A stretch of 64,000 nucleotides of DNA from Betaproteobacteria bacterium (GCA_016705475.1 JADIYD010000014.1:124001-188000), one strand, 5' to 3'; positions 42,993-53,596 are shown, counted from the stretch's first letter. The notes: generated from the letters alone by a model not told the origin. Made by a program: numbers and translations.

Positions 42993-44258
42993 ATGGTACC
43001 CCCCACTTCTCTGGCTCGACATCTGCAGAAGGCTGCGGCTCAGGCGCCGCAGGCAGCCGCATTGCTGCATGCCGGCAAGTCCATGAGTTTTGCCGAACTG
43101 GTCGATGACAGCCTGGATCTGGCCAGTCAGCTCGAGCGCCACCCCGGGCCGATCATTGAAGCCGGCAGCAGCCTGCACCTGGCGCGCCATGCCTACGCCT
43201 GCAGTTTTCAAAACAGGCCGTTTTTTCCGGTTGACCGTGGCAATGCGCTCCCGGCGATCCAGCACCCGCTGACTGACGTCGCCCTGATCATCGCAACCAG
43301 CGGCAGCGAGGGAAAGCCGCGCGCCGTCCTGCTCGGCAATGAGCAACTCGACGCGGCGGCCGCCAATTCGAATACCTTCCTGCCGCTGAATCCCGGCGAT
43401 CTGTGGCTCAACTGCCTGCCGCTTTACCATATCGGCGGCCAGTCCATTCTGTGGCGCTGCGCCCGGGCTGGCGCTACCGTCCTGCTCGCCGATGGCTTCA
43501 CCGCCGATCTGCTTGCCACCGACCTCGCCGCCCAGCCGGTCACGCATATCTCGCTAGTCCCGGCCATGCTTGCCCGCCTGCTTGATCTCGGCGCCAAACC
43601 GCCGGCCAGCCTGCGTGTCGCGCTGATCGGCGGCGCCGCGCTTTCCCGGACGCTTTACGACCGAGCCACGGCCGCCGGCTGGCCGCTCTACCCGAGCTAC
43701 GGCATGAGCGAAACCGCTGCCCAGTTCGCCACGTTCGACCCCGCGGAGGGCACTTGGCACGAAGGCCTGGTTGGCCGTCCGATGCCCGGCCACGACATCC
43801 GCATCGGCGCCGATGGCCGCCTGCAGGTGCGCGGCCCGCAGGTCATGCGCAGCTATCTCGACGGCAGCAGCATCGACGCCGACGGTTGGCTCACCACTGG
43901 CGACCTCGCCAACATCGACGCTGCCGGCCGCATGACCATTCTCGGCCGCGCCGACGACATGCTGATCAGCGGCGGCCGCAACGTCCATCCGCAGGAAGTC
44001 GAATCCTGCCTCGCCGCCTGCCCCGGCGTGATCGATATCGCTGTCACCGGCCAGCCCGAACCGGTGTGGGGCGATCTCATCGTTGCCCTCGTCGTCGGCC
44101 CCGTCGCGCCGGACGACCTGCTCGCCCATGCCCGCCGCCATCTGCCCTCCGCTGCCTTGCCGCGAAAGATCCACACCCTCGACCGCCTGCCCCGCAACGC
44201 CACCGGCAAGCTCGAGCGCGCCGCCCTCCGCCACCTTGCCACCGAGGCCGGACATTGA
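42993..44258 (+). CDS. menE: AMP-forming acyl-CoA ligase, probably o-succinylbenzoate-CoA ligase
   Basis: 421 residues, shorter than most acyl-CoA ligases, as MenE often is. Motifs: ATSGSEGKPRAVLL (P-loop), YPSYGMSETAAQ, LTTGDLANIDAAGRMTILGR, and the C-terminal lysine motif NATGKLER. The next gene, overlapping by 4 bases, encodes an isochorismate-synthase-type enzyme, which points to menaquinone synthesis. Other men genes are not in the window. A dispersed element (43209-43243) encodes RPFFPVDRGNALP near residue 75. An acid-CoA ligase of other specificity remains possible. Confidence 0.78.
   Translation: MVPPTSLARHLQKAAAQAPQAAALLHAGKSMSFAELVDDSLDLASQLERHPGPIIEAGSSLHLARHAYACSFQNRPFFPVDRGNALPAIQHPLTDVALIIATSGSEGKPRAVLLGNEQLDAAAANSNTFLPLNPGDLWLNCLPLYHIGGQSILWRCARAGATVLLADGFTADLLATDLAAQPVTHISLVPAMLARLLDLGAKPPASLRVALIGGAALSRTLYDRATAAGWPLYPSYGMSETAAQFATFDPAEGTWHEGLVGRPMPGHDIRIGADGRLQVRGPQVMRSYLDGSSIDADGWLTTGDLANIDAAGRMTILGRADDMLISGGRNVHPQEVESCLAACPGVIDIAVTGQPEPVWGDLIVALVVGPVAPDDLLAHARRHLPSAALPRKIHTLDRLPRNATGKLERAALRHLATEAGH
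43209..43243 (+). repeat. Dispersed element inside the menE-like gene
   Basis: CAAAACAGGCCGTTTTTT then CCGGTTGACCGTGGCAATG; perfect core 43227-43237, sense orientation, encoding FFPVDRGN. Confidence 0.88.
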
Positions 44259-45595
44259 TTCACGCCCTGCGCCGCTGCCTGAGTGCCCCGGAAACACAGG
44301 CCCGGCTTGAGGCGCTGGCTGCCGGCGCGCCTGCCTCGGCGCCGGTCAGCCTGCGCCTTTCGCTTGGCCGAGGCGAGACCGACTGGTTGTTCCTGCTGCC
44401 AGCTAACACCCCGTACTGGTATCGCGCCCGACCCGATCACGACGAATATCGTCTGACCATCGGCCACGCCCTGCATGTCACAAGCGCCGGCCCCAATCGC
44501 CTCGCCGCGTTGGACAGCGCCTTCGCCGGCTTTTGCCGCGACTGGCGACGCAACGGGCCAGCCTTTGCCTTCGCCGGCTTCGCCTTCGATGCCGGCAACA
44601 ACGCACCGCTGCCCAACGCCCTGCTCGCCATTCCTGCCATCCTGCTCGAGTCGGTTGCCGGCGAATGCACGGTCACACTCAGCGCGCCGGCCGGGCGAAT
44701 TGCCGAGGCTGCAACCGAATGGCCGCAATGGCTCGCCGTACCGGCCACCACCAGCACACCGCAGCACCGCCCGAGTCGCCCGGAAACGCTGGCCGAACGG
44801 GCCTGGATCGGACGCGTCAATGCGGCCCTGCGTGATATCGAAGGGGGCCGGGTGGACAAGGTCGTTCTCGCCCGCAGCCGAACGATCGAAGCCGATGGCC
44901 CGTTCCCGGCCGCTGGCGTGCTCGGCCAACTGCTCGTCCAGCAACCGGGCAGCGTTGTCTATGCCTACGGCAATGGCGAGCACAGCTTCGTCGGCGCCAC
45001 ACCGGAACGGCTGGTTCGCCTTGCCGGCAATCGTGTCGATGCCGATGCGCTGGCCGGGACTTCATGGCCCGGTTCGCTGGCACTTTCCGAGGCAAAGAAC
45101 AGGCACGAGCAGGCGCTGGTCGTTCAGGCCGTCTGCGCGGCGCTGGCACCCTTCAGCGACAGCCCGCCGATCGCCGAGCCGGCGCGAGAACATGCCGCCG
45201 GTCAACTGCGCCATCTGCGTAGCCGAATCAGCGCGACCGTCCGCCCGGGAACGACGCTGTTCGATCTGGTTCGTGCCCTGCATCCAACGCCGGCCATCGG
45301 CGGTTTCCCGGTGGCCGCCGCTCAGGCCTGGCTGGCCGAACACCACGAGCAGCGCAGCGGCTGGTACAGCGGCGGCTTCGGCCTGCTGACACCGGACGGC
45401 GATGGTGAATTCTCGGTTGCCCTGCGTTCAGCCCTGCTCGCCGGCAACACGGCTGAAGTGCAAGCCGGCGCGGGCATCGTGGCCGGCTCCGACGCGCAGC
45501 ACGAACTGGCTGAAACCAACGCCAAACTGGGTACCGTGCTTGCCGCATTGGCCCCTCCGGTCGCCCCGGAATCCGGCGACAGTCTCCGCGCCTGA
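44255..45595 (+). CDS. menF: Isochorismate synthase (chorismate-binding family)
   Basis: 446 residues from a TTG that overlaps the menE stop. The C-terminal chorismate-binding domain has KVVLARSRTIEADGPF, SFVGATPERLV, ALAGTSWPGS, LHPTPAIGGFP and YSGGFGLL with E-rich ends (DAQHELAETNAKL). It converts chorismate to isochorismate, first step of menaquinone synthesis, though EntC-type siderophore synthesis uses the same fold. The menE partner favours menaquinone. A dispersed element follows immediately. Confidence 0.82.
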   Translation: MIHALRRCLSAPETQARLEALAAGAPASAPVSLRLSLGRGETDWLFLLPANTPYWYRARPDHDEYRLTIGHALHVTSAGPNRLAALDSAFAGFCRDWRRNGPAFAFAGFAFDAGNNAPLPNALLAIPAILLESVAGECTVTLSAPAGRIAEAATEWPQWLAVPATTSTPQHRPSRPETLAERAWIGRVNAALRDIEGGRVDKVVLARSRTIEADGPFPAAGVLGQLLVQQPGSVVYAYGNGEHSFVGATPERLVRLAGNRVDADALAGTSWPGSLALSEAKNRHEQALVVQAVCAALAPFSDSPPIAEPAREHAAGQLRHLRSRISATVRPGTTLFDLVRALHPTPAIGGFPVAAAQAWLAEHHEQRSGWYSGGFGLLTPDGDGEFSVALRSALLAGNTAEVQAGAGIVAGSDAQHELAETNAKLGTVLAALAPPVAPESGDSLRA

Positions 45596-45596
45596 G

Positions 45597-45630
45597 AATT
45601 TGGCATTTAATTCCGGTTGACCGTGGCAAT
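45597..45630 (+). repeat. Dispersed element immediately after menF
   Basis: AATTTGGCATTTAATT then CCGGTTGACCGTGGCAAT; core 45613-45623, beginning 2 bases after the stop. Confidence 0.88.
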
Positions 45631-45720
45631 CAACCGTCGAATGTCATCGCACCGTAATCTTAGTGCAACAAAATGATGGACTTAAAGCCTATACTTCAGA
45701 AAAAACATGGAGAAGACGCG

Positions 45721-47802
45721 ATGACCCATCCGCTGCCAAAACCCCGCTTCCCGACCGAAAATTACCTCAACCGCGAACTCGGGCTGCTCGCCTTCAATCG
45801 TCGCGTTCTGGCTCAGGCCGAGGACGAGCGCACGCCGCTGCTCGAGCGCTTGCGCTTCCTGTGCATCGTCTCCAGCAATCTCGACGAGTTTTTCGAAATT
45901 CGCATGGCCGGGCTCAAGGAACAGATCAAGGCCCGCTCCACCGTCACCACCACCGACGGCAAGACGGCCCATGAAGCCTACCGTCTGGTCTCGGCCGAGG
46001 CGCACGCGATCGTCGCCGAGCAGTACCAGCACCTCAACGAGATCATCCTGCCGGCGCTGGCCAACGAGGGCATCCGCTTCCTGCGCCGCTCGACATGGAA
46101 CGAAGCGCAGCGCGAATGGATCCGCAATTATTTCACCCGCGAAATGGTGCCGGTGCTGACACCGATCGGGCTCGACCCATCGCACCCCTTCCCGAAAGTG
46201 CTCAACAAGAGCCTCAATTTCGCCATCGAACTCGAAGGCAAGGACGCCTTTGGACGTAGTTCCAACGCCGCCATCGTGCAGGCGCCGCGCGTGTTGCCGC
46301 GCGTCATCCAGTTACCCGAAGAACTGGCCGGTTGCGCCTACGGCTTCGTTTTCCTGTCGTCGATCCTGCATGAGTTCGTCAACGAACTGTTCACCGGCAT
46401 GACCGTGCTCGGCTGCTACCAGTTCCGCGCCACGCGAAACTCCGACCTCTTCGTCGATGAAGAAGAAGTCACCAACCTGCGCACCAAGCTGCAGGGCGAA
46501 TTGCCGCAGCGCCACTTCGGCGACGCCGTGCGCCTTGAAGTCGCCGAGAACTGCTCGCCGACAATGACCGAGTTCCTGCTCGCCCAGTTTGGCCTCAAGC
46601 CGGCCGACCTCTATCGCGTCAACGGCCCGGTCAATCTGGTCCGCCTCATGCAGGTGCCGGACTGGGTCGATCGCCCGGACATGAAATTCAGCCCCTTCGT
46701 CCCCGGCCTGCCCAAGGCTGTCGGCAAGGGTGTCAATATTTTCGACAGCATCCGCAAGAGCGATGTGCTGCTCCATCATCCCTACCAGTCATTCGCGCCG
46801 GTCATCGAGTTTCTGAGCCAGGCGGCGACCGATCCGGCCGTGGTGGCCATCAAGATGACCGTGTACCGCACCGGCACCGACTCGGTGCTCATGGAGTCGC
46901 TGATCCGTGCCGCCCAGAACGGCAAGGAAGTCACCGTCGTCGTCGAACTCATGGCCCGTTTCGACGAAGAAGCCAACATCAGCTGGGCGACCAAGCTCGA
47001 AAGCGTCGGCGCCCACGTCGTTTATGGCGTCGTCGGCTACAAGACCCACGCCAAGGCGCTGCTCATCGTGCGCCGTGAAGAAGGCGGCCTCAAGCGCTAC
47101 GCCCACCTCGGTACCGGCAACTACCACCCGCGCACGGCCCGCCTGTATTCCGATTTCGGCCTCATGACGGCCAACGAGGAAGTGACCAACGACGTCAGCG
47201 AAGTCTTCAAGCAACTGACCGGGCTGGGCAAGGCACGCACCCTCAAGCACCTCTGGCAGGCGCCGTTTACGCTGCAGCCGAACGTCGTTGCCGGCATCCG
47301 CGCCGAAATGGAAACAGCCAAGGCCGGCGGCAAGGGACGCGTCGTTGCCAAGATGAATTCTCTGCTCGAATCGGAAGTCATCGATGCGCTCTACGAAGCC
47401 TCGAAGGCTGGCGTCGAGATCGACCTGATCATCCGTGGCGTCTGCGCCCTGCGCCCCGGCGTCCCCGGCCTTTCCGAGAATATCCGCGTTCGCTCCATCA
47501 TCGGCCGCTTCCTCGAACACCACCGGATCTTCTACTTCCTGGCCGGCGGCAAGGAAACCGTTTACCTGTCCAGCGCCGACTGGATGGAACGCAATTTCTT
47601 CAAGCGCATCGAACTGGCTTTCCCCATCCTCGATCCCAAGCTCAAAAAGCGCGTCATCACCGAAGGCCTCAAGTTCTACCTGGCCGACAACCAGCAAGGC
47701 TGGGAAATGAGCAGCCAGGGCGCCTACCAGCGCCGCCGCTCATCACGCAGCAAGCCGCACAATGCGCAGGGCGAGTTGATGGTGACGCTGGGGAACGTTT
47801 AA
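45721..47802 (+). CDS. ppk: Polyphosphate kinase 1
   Basis: 693 residues. N-terminal signature NYLNRELGLLAFNRRVLAQA, SSNLDEFFEIRMAGL, and catalytic-domain motifs LLHHPYQSF, KMTVYRTG, VELMARFDEEANI, HAKALLIVRRE (first catalytic His), HLGTGNYHPRTARLYSD and SADWMERNFFKRIE (second catalytic region). It makes polyphosphate from ATP, relevant to phosphorus-accumulating Rhodocyclales. I prefer the ATG at 45721 (GGAGAA 8 bases before) to an upstream one at 45673. A terminator follows at 47844. Confidence 0.96.
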   Translation: MTHPLPKPRFPTENYLNRELGLLAFNRRVLAQAEDERTPLLERLRFLCIVSSNLDEFFEIRMAGLKEQIKARSTVTTTDGKTAHEAYRLVSAEAHAIVAEQYQHLNEIILPALANEGIRFLRRSTWNEAQREWIRNYFTREMVPVLTPIGLDPSHPFPKVLNKSLNFAIELEGKDAFGRSSNAAIVQAPRVLPRVIQLPEELAGCAYGFVFLSSILHEFVNELFTGMTVLGCYQFRATRNSDLFVDEEEVTNLRTKLQGELPQRHFGDAVRLEVAENCSPTMTEFLLAQFGLKPADLYRVNGPVNLVRLMQVPDWVDRPDMKFSPFVPGLPKAVGKGVNIFDSIRKSDVLLHHPYQSFAPVIEFLSQAATDPAVVAIKMTVYRTGTDSVLMESLIRAAQNGKEVTVVVELMARFDEEANISWATKLESVGAHVVYGVVGYKTHAKALLIVRREEGGLKRYAHLGTGNYHPRTARLYSDFGLMTANEEVTNDVSEVFKQLTGLGKARTLKHLWQAPFTLQPNVVAGIRAEMETAKAGGKGRVVAKMNSLLESEVIDALYEASKAGVEIDLIIRGVCALRPGVPGLSENIRVRSIIGRFLEHHRIFYFLAGGKETVYLSSADWMERNFFKRIELAFPILDPKLKKRVITEGLKFYLADNQQGWEMSSQGAYQRRRSSRSKPHNAQGELMVTLGNV

Positions 47803-47809
47803 GCAGGCC

Positions 47810-47843
47810 TTCCACGGTCGACCGGAAATATCGGTGAAAAATC
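47810..47843 (-). repeat. Dispersed element after ppk
   Basis: TTCCACGGTCGACCGG then AAATATCGGTGAAAAATC; core 47815-47825 (one change, TCGA for TTGA type). Reverse orientation, 7 bases after the ppk stop. Confidence 0.8.
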
Positions 47844-47869
47844 AAATGCGGCTCACGGGCCGCATTTTT
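47844..47869 (+). terminator. Intrinsic terminator after ppk
   Basis: AAATGCGGC and GCCGCATTT form a 9-bp stem with a 6-base loop, followed by more T. Confidence 0.8.
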
Positions 47870-48317
47870 ATTGGCCTGGCTCCATTCTAACGGCAAGCCT
47901 GCTACGGATAGATAAATTGCAGCGGCGCCCCATGCGCCGAGCACGTCTTTGGGGCATCCGGACTCCAGTCAGACGCTAGAAGCCTCAATTGGCTGTCGGT
48001 CACAAGCCTGTAACCTGAATATGGTATCAATGGTTTTCCTCCTGAAGCATGCAGGGAGGGCAACAGAGCACTGATGAGTGGTGAATGTGTGAGGCCCGGA
48101 ACCCGGCACGTGATGTTCTGGTTTTGCTTCCACCGGCGATTTTCCCCCGGTGAGGACGAGTCGTTCGCCACGCGCCTGGCGCCGCCTCCCTCCAGTCAGG
48201 CCACACCGTCAGCTTTCAAGGTAAATGCGGGCGACAGCCTGACAAAACGCGCAACGCAATCCTGCGACAAGCGTTTCCGCGCGCCTGTAGAAAAAATTCG
48301 GTTTTGCTGAGGGAATC
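47870..48317. other. Intergenic stretch before phaC without a convincing gene
   Basis: About 450 bases. A minus-strand frame of 89 codons exists but shows no motif or credible start. The end of the region carries the phaC ribosome site (GAGGGA). I see no RNA gene or repeat here. Confidence 0.5.
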
Positions 48318-50071
48318 ATGTACACCAACGTTCTTGCAAAAAAACAGAATCACTCCCTGGCTCAGGGGGAAGCGACAATGATCGAGGAAGCGATGGCTTC
48401 GGTGCAGAAGCGCTTCGACCCCTTCGGCGTGACAACCTCGCTGCTCAACGCGCAGGCGGCATGGATGATGCATCCGCAAGAGCTGTCGCGGGCCATCGGC
48501 GCCATGTCCGGCGATGTCATCGCGCTGCAAACCCACCTCATGCGCCGCGCCTTCGGCTTGCCGAGCGAGGATGTGGTGACGCCCCATGCTGATGACGCGC
48601 GTTTCGCCGGGCCGGTATGGAGCGATTCGGCGACCTGGGATATTGTCAAGGAGACCTATCTGGCAATTACCCACCGCGTCGAGGACATGCTTTTCGAAAC
48701 CCCGGGGCTCTCGGACAAGGAGCGTCGGCGGGCAGCGTTCTGGGTGCGCAAGTGGCTCAATGCCATGGCCCCGACCAATTTCTTCCTGACCAACCCGGTT
48801 GCCATGAGCAAGTACGTCGAGACCCATGGCGAAAGTCTGACCCAGGGTTTCAGCAATTTCATGCGCGATGCACAGGCAAAAAACATCCGCATCGTCGATG
48901 AAGATGCCTTCAAGGTCGGCACCGATCTGGCGATCACCCCCGGCCGCGTGGTCTTTCGCAACCGGCTGGTCGAATTGCTGCATTACACACCGACCACCGC
49001 CAAAGTTCACCGGACGCCGATCGTCATCATCACGCCATGGATCAACAAATTCTATGTCCTCGACCTGACGCCACGGCGCAGCATGGTCAAATACCTTACC
49101 GACCAGGGCTACAGCGTTTTCATCACCAGCTGGAAAAATCCGACGGCCGACTTGGCGCAGGTCAATTTTGACAATTATCTGCTTGAGGGCGTCGATCAGG
49201 TGGTCGACGTGGCGCGCAAACTGAGCAAGTCGGCGCAGGTGCATCTGACCGGCTACTGCATCGGCGGCACGCTGGTCGCGACCTATATGGCCTGGGCCAG
49301 CCGTCACTACGGCGAGAAGAATATGCCGGTGGCGCACTGGACCCTGCTCACGACGCTGACCGATTTCTCCAAACCCGGCGATATCGACGTCTACATCGAC
49401 GAAGGGTCGATTGCCGCCCTCGAGGAAAAAATGGCCAAGACCGGTTTTCTCGACGGCAACGATATGGCCTCGAGCTTCCGCATGTTGCGTTCGAACAGCC
49501 TGATCTGGCACTACTTTGAGCGGAGCTATCTGTTTGGCGAGCCTTTGCCGCCGATCGACGTGCTGTTCTGGAACACCGACACGACACGCATGCCGGCAGC
49601 AATGCACTCGTTCTACCTGCGCGAGATGTACCTGAACAACAACCTGATCAAACGCGATGCCTTGACCATTGCCGGCGAACCGATCGATCTGGACCGCATC
49701 ACCCAGCCTCTCTACGCCGTGGGGCCGAAGACGATCATATCGTTCCCTGGCGGCAATCCTACAAAATCCGCCGCTACGTCAATATCAAGGCGCCGGTGCG
49801 TTATGTCCTGACCACCTCGGGTCACATCTTCGGCATCGTCAATGCGGTGGTGACGCCGCCCCGGCGCAGTTTCTGGGTGGCCGCACCCGAGCGCAATGAA
49901 AGCAACGAGCATTGGCTGGCCCGCGCCGACAGAAAGGCCGGCAGCTGGTGGGAGGACTGGCTGGACTGGCTGTCGCCGCAGTGCGGGCCACTGGTAGCAC
50001 CGCCCGATATTGACGCCGAGGTCGACCCCGAACTCGGCACGGCACCGGGAACCTACGTTTTTGAAAAATAA
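48318..50071 (+). CDS. phaC: Class I poly(3-hydroxyalkanoate) synthase, frameshifted
   Basis: About 584 residues in two frames. Motifs: FGLPSEDVV, APTNFFLTNP, INKFYVLDLTPRRSMVKYL, the lipase-like box GYCIGGT with the catalytic cysteine, and in the second frame TTSGHIFGIVN with the catalytic histidine. The frame breaks near 49721-49726 (GTGGGGCCGAAG); one missing base restores AEDDHIVPWRQSYKIRRYV, which supplies the catalytic aspartate. GAGGGA precedes the ATG at 48318; a second ATG lies at 48378. It polymerises hydroxyacyl-CoA on granules. Confidence 0.92.
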
Positions 50072-50200
50072 GCCCATGTTTCGGGTGAGCGCTTTGTAAG
50101 CCATCACCCGGTTGTCATTGAATGATTTGCCGCGGAGCCATGCACATGCAACTTCATCGTCCCGAGATGGCCCGCTAAGCTGTCGACACGAAGAACTCCC

Positions 50201-53200
50201 TTGACTGCTGCTTCTTCGGCTGCTCGCCACCGCTATCCGCTGCACGTCTACATCGGCGTGCTGTTTACGGCGTTGGTGCTGTCTACCGGCACATTGATCG
50301 CTGCGGTCGACTACGCCAATGCGCGCCGAATGGTGCTCGATGTCATCAGCGCCCTGTTCGAAAGCTCAGCCCGCGAAACGCTGGCCGAACTGCGCTCCAG
50401 CCATGAGCCCATCCGCACCCTGGTCGTTCAGCTGGCCCAGCGCCCCAATGCTTCCAGCGGTGGCCCGCACGGGCAACTGGACAGCCTGCCCGTGATCCGC
50501 CGGGCGTTGGATCTGACGCCTATGCTCTCGGCAATCTATGTCGGGTTTGCCGACGGCGGAATGTTCTATATCCGGCGGCTCGATTTCAAGGCGGCCCAGC
50601 GCAACGAAAATGCGCCGGCCCAGGCGGCCTATATGGTCCACCTATCGGAACCCGGCCCGCGCGGAAACACGGTCCGCTTTTACGACGAAGAGATGGAACT
50701 GTTGTTGACCCGCACGGCCGAATTCCAACGCCCTCACGACATGACCTGGTTTCATGCCGCCCGGGAGCGCTCCGGACTGATCCGCACGCCGGCATTCATG
50801 CTGCCTTCACGGGACATCGGCTTTGCCATCGCCCAGGCGACAGCGGATGGCAAGGCCGTCATCGGGGCCGATCTCGCGCTCAAGGATCTATCGGCATCGC
50901 TGTCGCGCCAGCGCGCCTCGCCATCGGCGCAACTGGCGCTGACCGACCTGTCCGGGCAGGTATTGGCAGCCTCGCACGGGGCGTGGGGCTTGTCTGAAGG
51001 CGCACGGGTTGAACTACCAACGCTGACATCCCTGGGAATGCCCATCCTGGCCAAGGCGTTTTCCGGCGCGCCATCAGCCAAGGGCACCCGCACCCTGAAC
51101 AACGAAGGGCGCGAGTGGGAGACCCTGGCAGTCACCGCCGAACTGGCCGATGGCGAGCCGCTATACCTGGTCATGGCGGCACCCCATGATGAATTGCTGG
51201 CCGGGGTCGGGACCCTGCGGCTCTATGCCATCGCCTCGATACTTGCCGTGCTCCTGGTCGCCATTCCGATAACCTGGTGGATCGCCCGCCGGATTTCGCA
51301 CGACCTGCGCAATCTGGCCTCCGACGCGCTGGCCATTCGCCACTTCAGATTCGATGGCAAGGATGTACATTCGTTTGTCCTGGAAGTGGACGACCTGGCG
51401 GAGGCTATGGCCGGCATGCGCTCGACGGTCAGGCAGTTCCTCGACATCGCTTCGCAACTGTCTGCCGAGCGCCATTTCCAGAGTCTGCTCGACGGCCTGA
51501 TCGTGCAGACCGTCGCCGCCGCTCACGCCGATGCAGGCACCATCTACCTGATGGATGACGATGGCAAGGAACTGGTACCGTCCGCCTGGCAAAACGTCAA
51601 CCTGGATCGCCTGCTCACCGAGCCACCGCCGGTCGCCGTGGAAGATGGTGAATCCGGCCATCCGCTACGTGACGCCTGTCGCGAAAAGAGCATGCTCATC
51701 GGCCAGCTTTCCGCCGTTGGCATGCCGGCCGGACTCGGCTGGCTGGCAGCCCGTTTTCCCGGCCAGAGCGTCTCGTTTCTGGCTGTTCCCCTGAGCAACC
51801 GCGAAAACAGGACGATAGGCGTGCTTTTCCTCGCCAAGTCGGCTGTCGAAACCGCTTTCAGCTCCGAACAGGCCGCTTTCGTTAACGCCCTTTCCGGGAC
51901 GCTGGCCGTTGCCATTGACAATCAACGCCTGATGCGGGCGCAGAAAGCACTCCTTGACGCCGTGATTCGTGTCGTCGCCGGGGCCATCGACGCCAAATCA
52001 CCCTATACCGGCGGCCATTGCCAGCGCGTGCCGGAGTTGACGCTGATGCTGGCCGAGGCAGCCTGCCGGAGCGATAGCAGGCCCTTCCACGACTTCAAGA
52101 TGGACGAGGATGAATGGGAAACGCTGAGCATCGCCGCCTGGCTGCATGACTGCGGCAAACTGACCACCCCGGAATACGTGGTCGACAAGGCGACCAAACT
52201 GGAAACCCTCTTCGATCGCATTCACGAGATTCGCATGCGCTTTGAAGTGCTCAAGCGCGATGCCGAAATTGCCTGTTTGCGGGGCGTTGCCGAAGGAGGT
52301 GAGCGCGCCGCACTGGAAGCGGCCATGCACGCCGAGCTGGCTGCGCTCGACGATGACTTCGCCTTTGTCGCGGCCTGCAATATCGGCGGCGAAGCGCTGC
52401 CGGATGGCGCCGAGGAGCGACTGCACCGGATTGCCGCCCGCACCTGGCAGCGTACGCTTGATGACCGGATAGGCATTTCCCAGATCGAGAAACGGCGCAA
52501 GGAGCGTCTGCCTGAACCGGTGCTGCCCGTTGTCGAACCCTTGATCGCCGACCGCGAGGATCACCGCATCGATCATCAGACCGCCGGCCCCTTGCCGGCC
52601 GACATCAAGGTCACCGCGCCCACCTATCGTCTTGACCTCGGCGAACTGCATTGCCTCTCCGTCAATCGCGGCACGCTGACCGCCGAGGAACGTTTCCTGA
52701 TCAACAACCACATCGTCCAGACCATCATCATGCTGCGCGGCCTGCCCTTCCCGGAATACCTCAAGGACGTGCCCGACATAGCCGGAAATCACCACGAGCA
52801 TCTCGACGGCACGGGCTATCCGCGCGGGCTGGAAGCGGCTGCGATGATCCCGCAGGCCCGCATGATGGCCATCGCCGACATCTTCGAAGCACTAACCGCC
52901 TCGGACCGACCCTACAAGCTCGGCAAACCGCTTTCGGAAGCCGTTACCCTGCTGGCTTTGGGGGGGTGGTTTGGGGGGGGTTGGGGGGAAGGGGGGGTTC
53001 AGGTTGCCGGTCTGGTTTTAGGGGTCTTGGCCTTGTGCCGGCCGGGGGGGCCCTCCGGGGTCGCCTCCGATGGCGGGGCGTGGGCTGCCCTACCGGGGCA
53101 AACAAAAGGCCACTAAAGCAAGCCGGTGGTCCGACATTGGGCGTTGCCTGGCTGAGGGGCGGCTGTCGGGGCCACACGCGCAACCGCGGGCCCGGCCACC

Positions 53201-53502
53201 ATGCCTTGTTGTGCGGGTTCTGCCCTCGCGTCGGGGCACTCTCTGGCTACGCTGTTCAGGATGGGGCGGGCGGCGGCCCCGGGCCTGGGGGGGGGCGCTT
53301 CGGTAGGGGAAACCGGTTCGCCTATCTTCTCAGGTTGGCCTCCACAAGGGTTCAGGCCGGATACGTGCGCATGGGCCATCTTGATCGAGACCTGTTCGAA
53401 CTCTTCTTGCGCGAAGGCGTCCTGCGCTTCGCCCAACGCTTTCTCGACGCCCGCCAGATTGACGCAGTCGACATTGAAGCAGCACTCAGGCGAGCAGGTT
53501 AA
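50201..53502 (+). CDS. Membrane HD-GYP phosphodiesterase with GAF domain, interrupted by anomalous G-rich DNA
   Basis: An N-terminal membrane segment, a periplasmic sensor (~45-335), a second membrane segment (IASILAVLLVAIPITWWI), HAMP, GAF (~425-580) and HD-GYP (~585-920). HD motif AAWLHDCGKLTTPE, later NNHI, GNHHEHLDGTGYPRGL and DIFEALTASDRPYK show a cyclic di-GMP phosphodiesterase. After PLSEAVTLLA (52957) about 400 bases of G-rich sequence break the gene; the normal C-terminus (MGHLDRDLFELFLREGV ... AALRRAG) resumes near 53367. Start TTG at 50201 is uncertain. Confidence 0.82.
52960..53366. other. Anomalous G-rich insertion in the HD-GYP gene
   Basis: Begins with G8, G8, G6 and G7 runs separated by a few T/A, and continues as about 350 bases rich in G runs without any resemblance to the neighbouring coding sequence. 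It separates two parts of an HD-GYP domain that should be adjacent. Either a low-quality or chimeric assembly segment or a real insertion; I favour the former. Confidence 0.7.
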
Positions 53503-53529
53503 GTCGATAAAACTGCCTGCAAATCTGCC

Positions 53530-53565
53530 TTCCACGGTCAACCGGAAAAATGGGCGAAAAATGAA
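53530..53565 (-). repeat. Dispersed element after the HD-GYP gene
   Basis: TTCCACGGTCAACCGG then AAAAATGGGCGAAAAATGAA; perfect core 53535-53545. Confidence 0.88.
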
Positions 53566-53596
53566 ATGCTGTAACAAATCTGATCCGATCAGCGGA

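Noticed and set aside
45638..45665. Possible Pho box upstream of ppk (ATGTCATCGCACCGTAATC)
   Set aside because: The second heptamer does not match the CTGTCAT consensus well enough to call.
47902..48171. Minus-strand frame of 89 codons between ppk and phaC
   Set aside because: GTG start without ribosome site, no motif, proline/serine-rich composition; not convincing as a gene.
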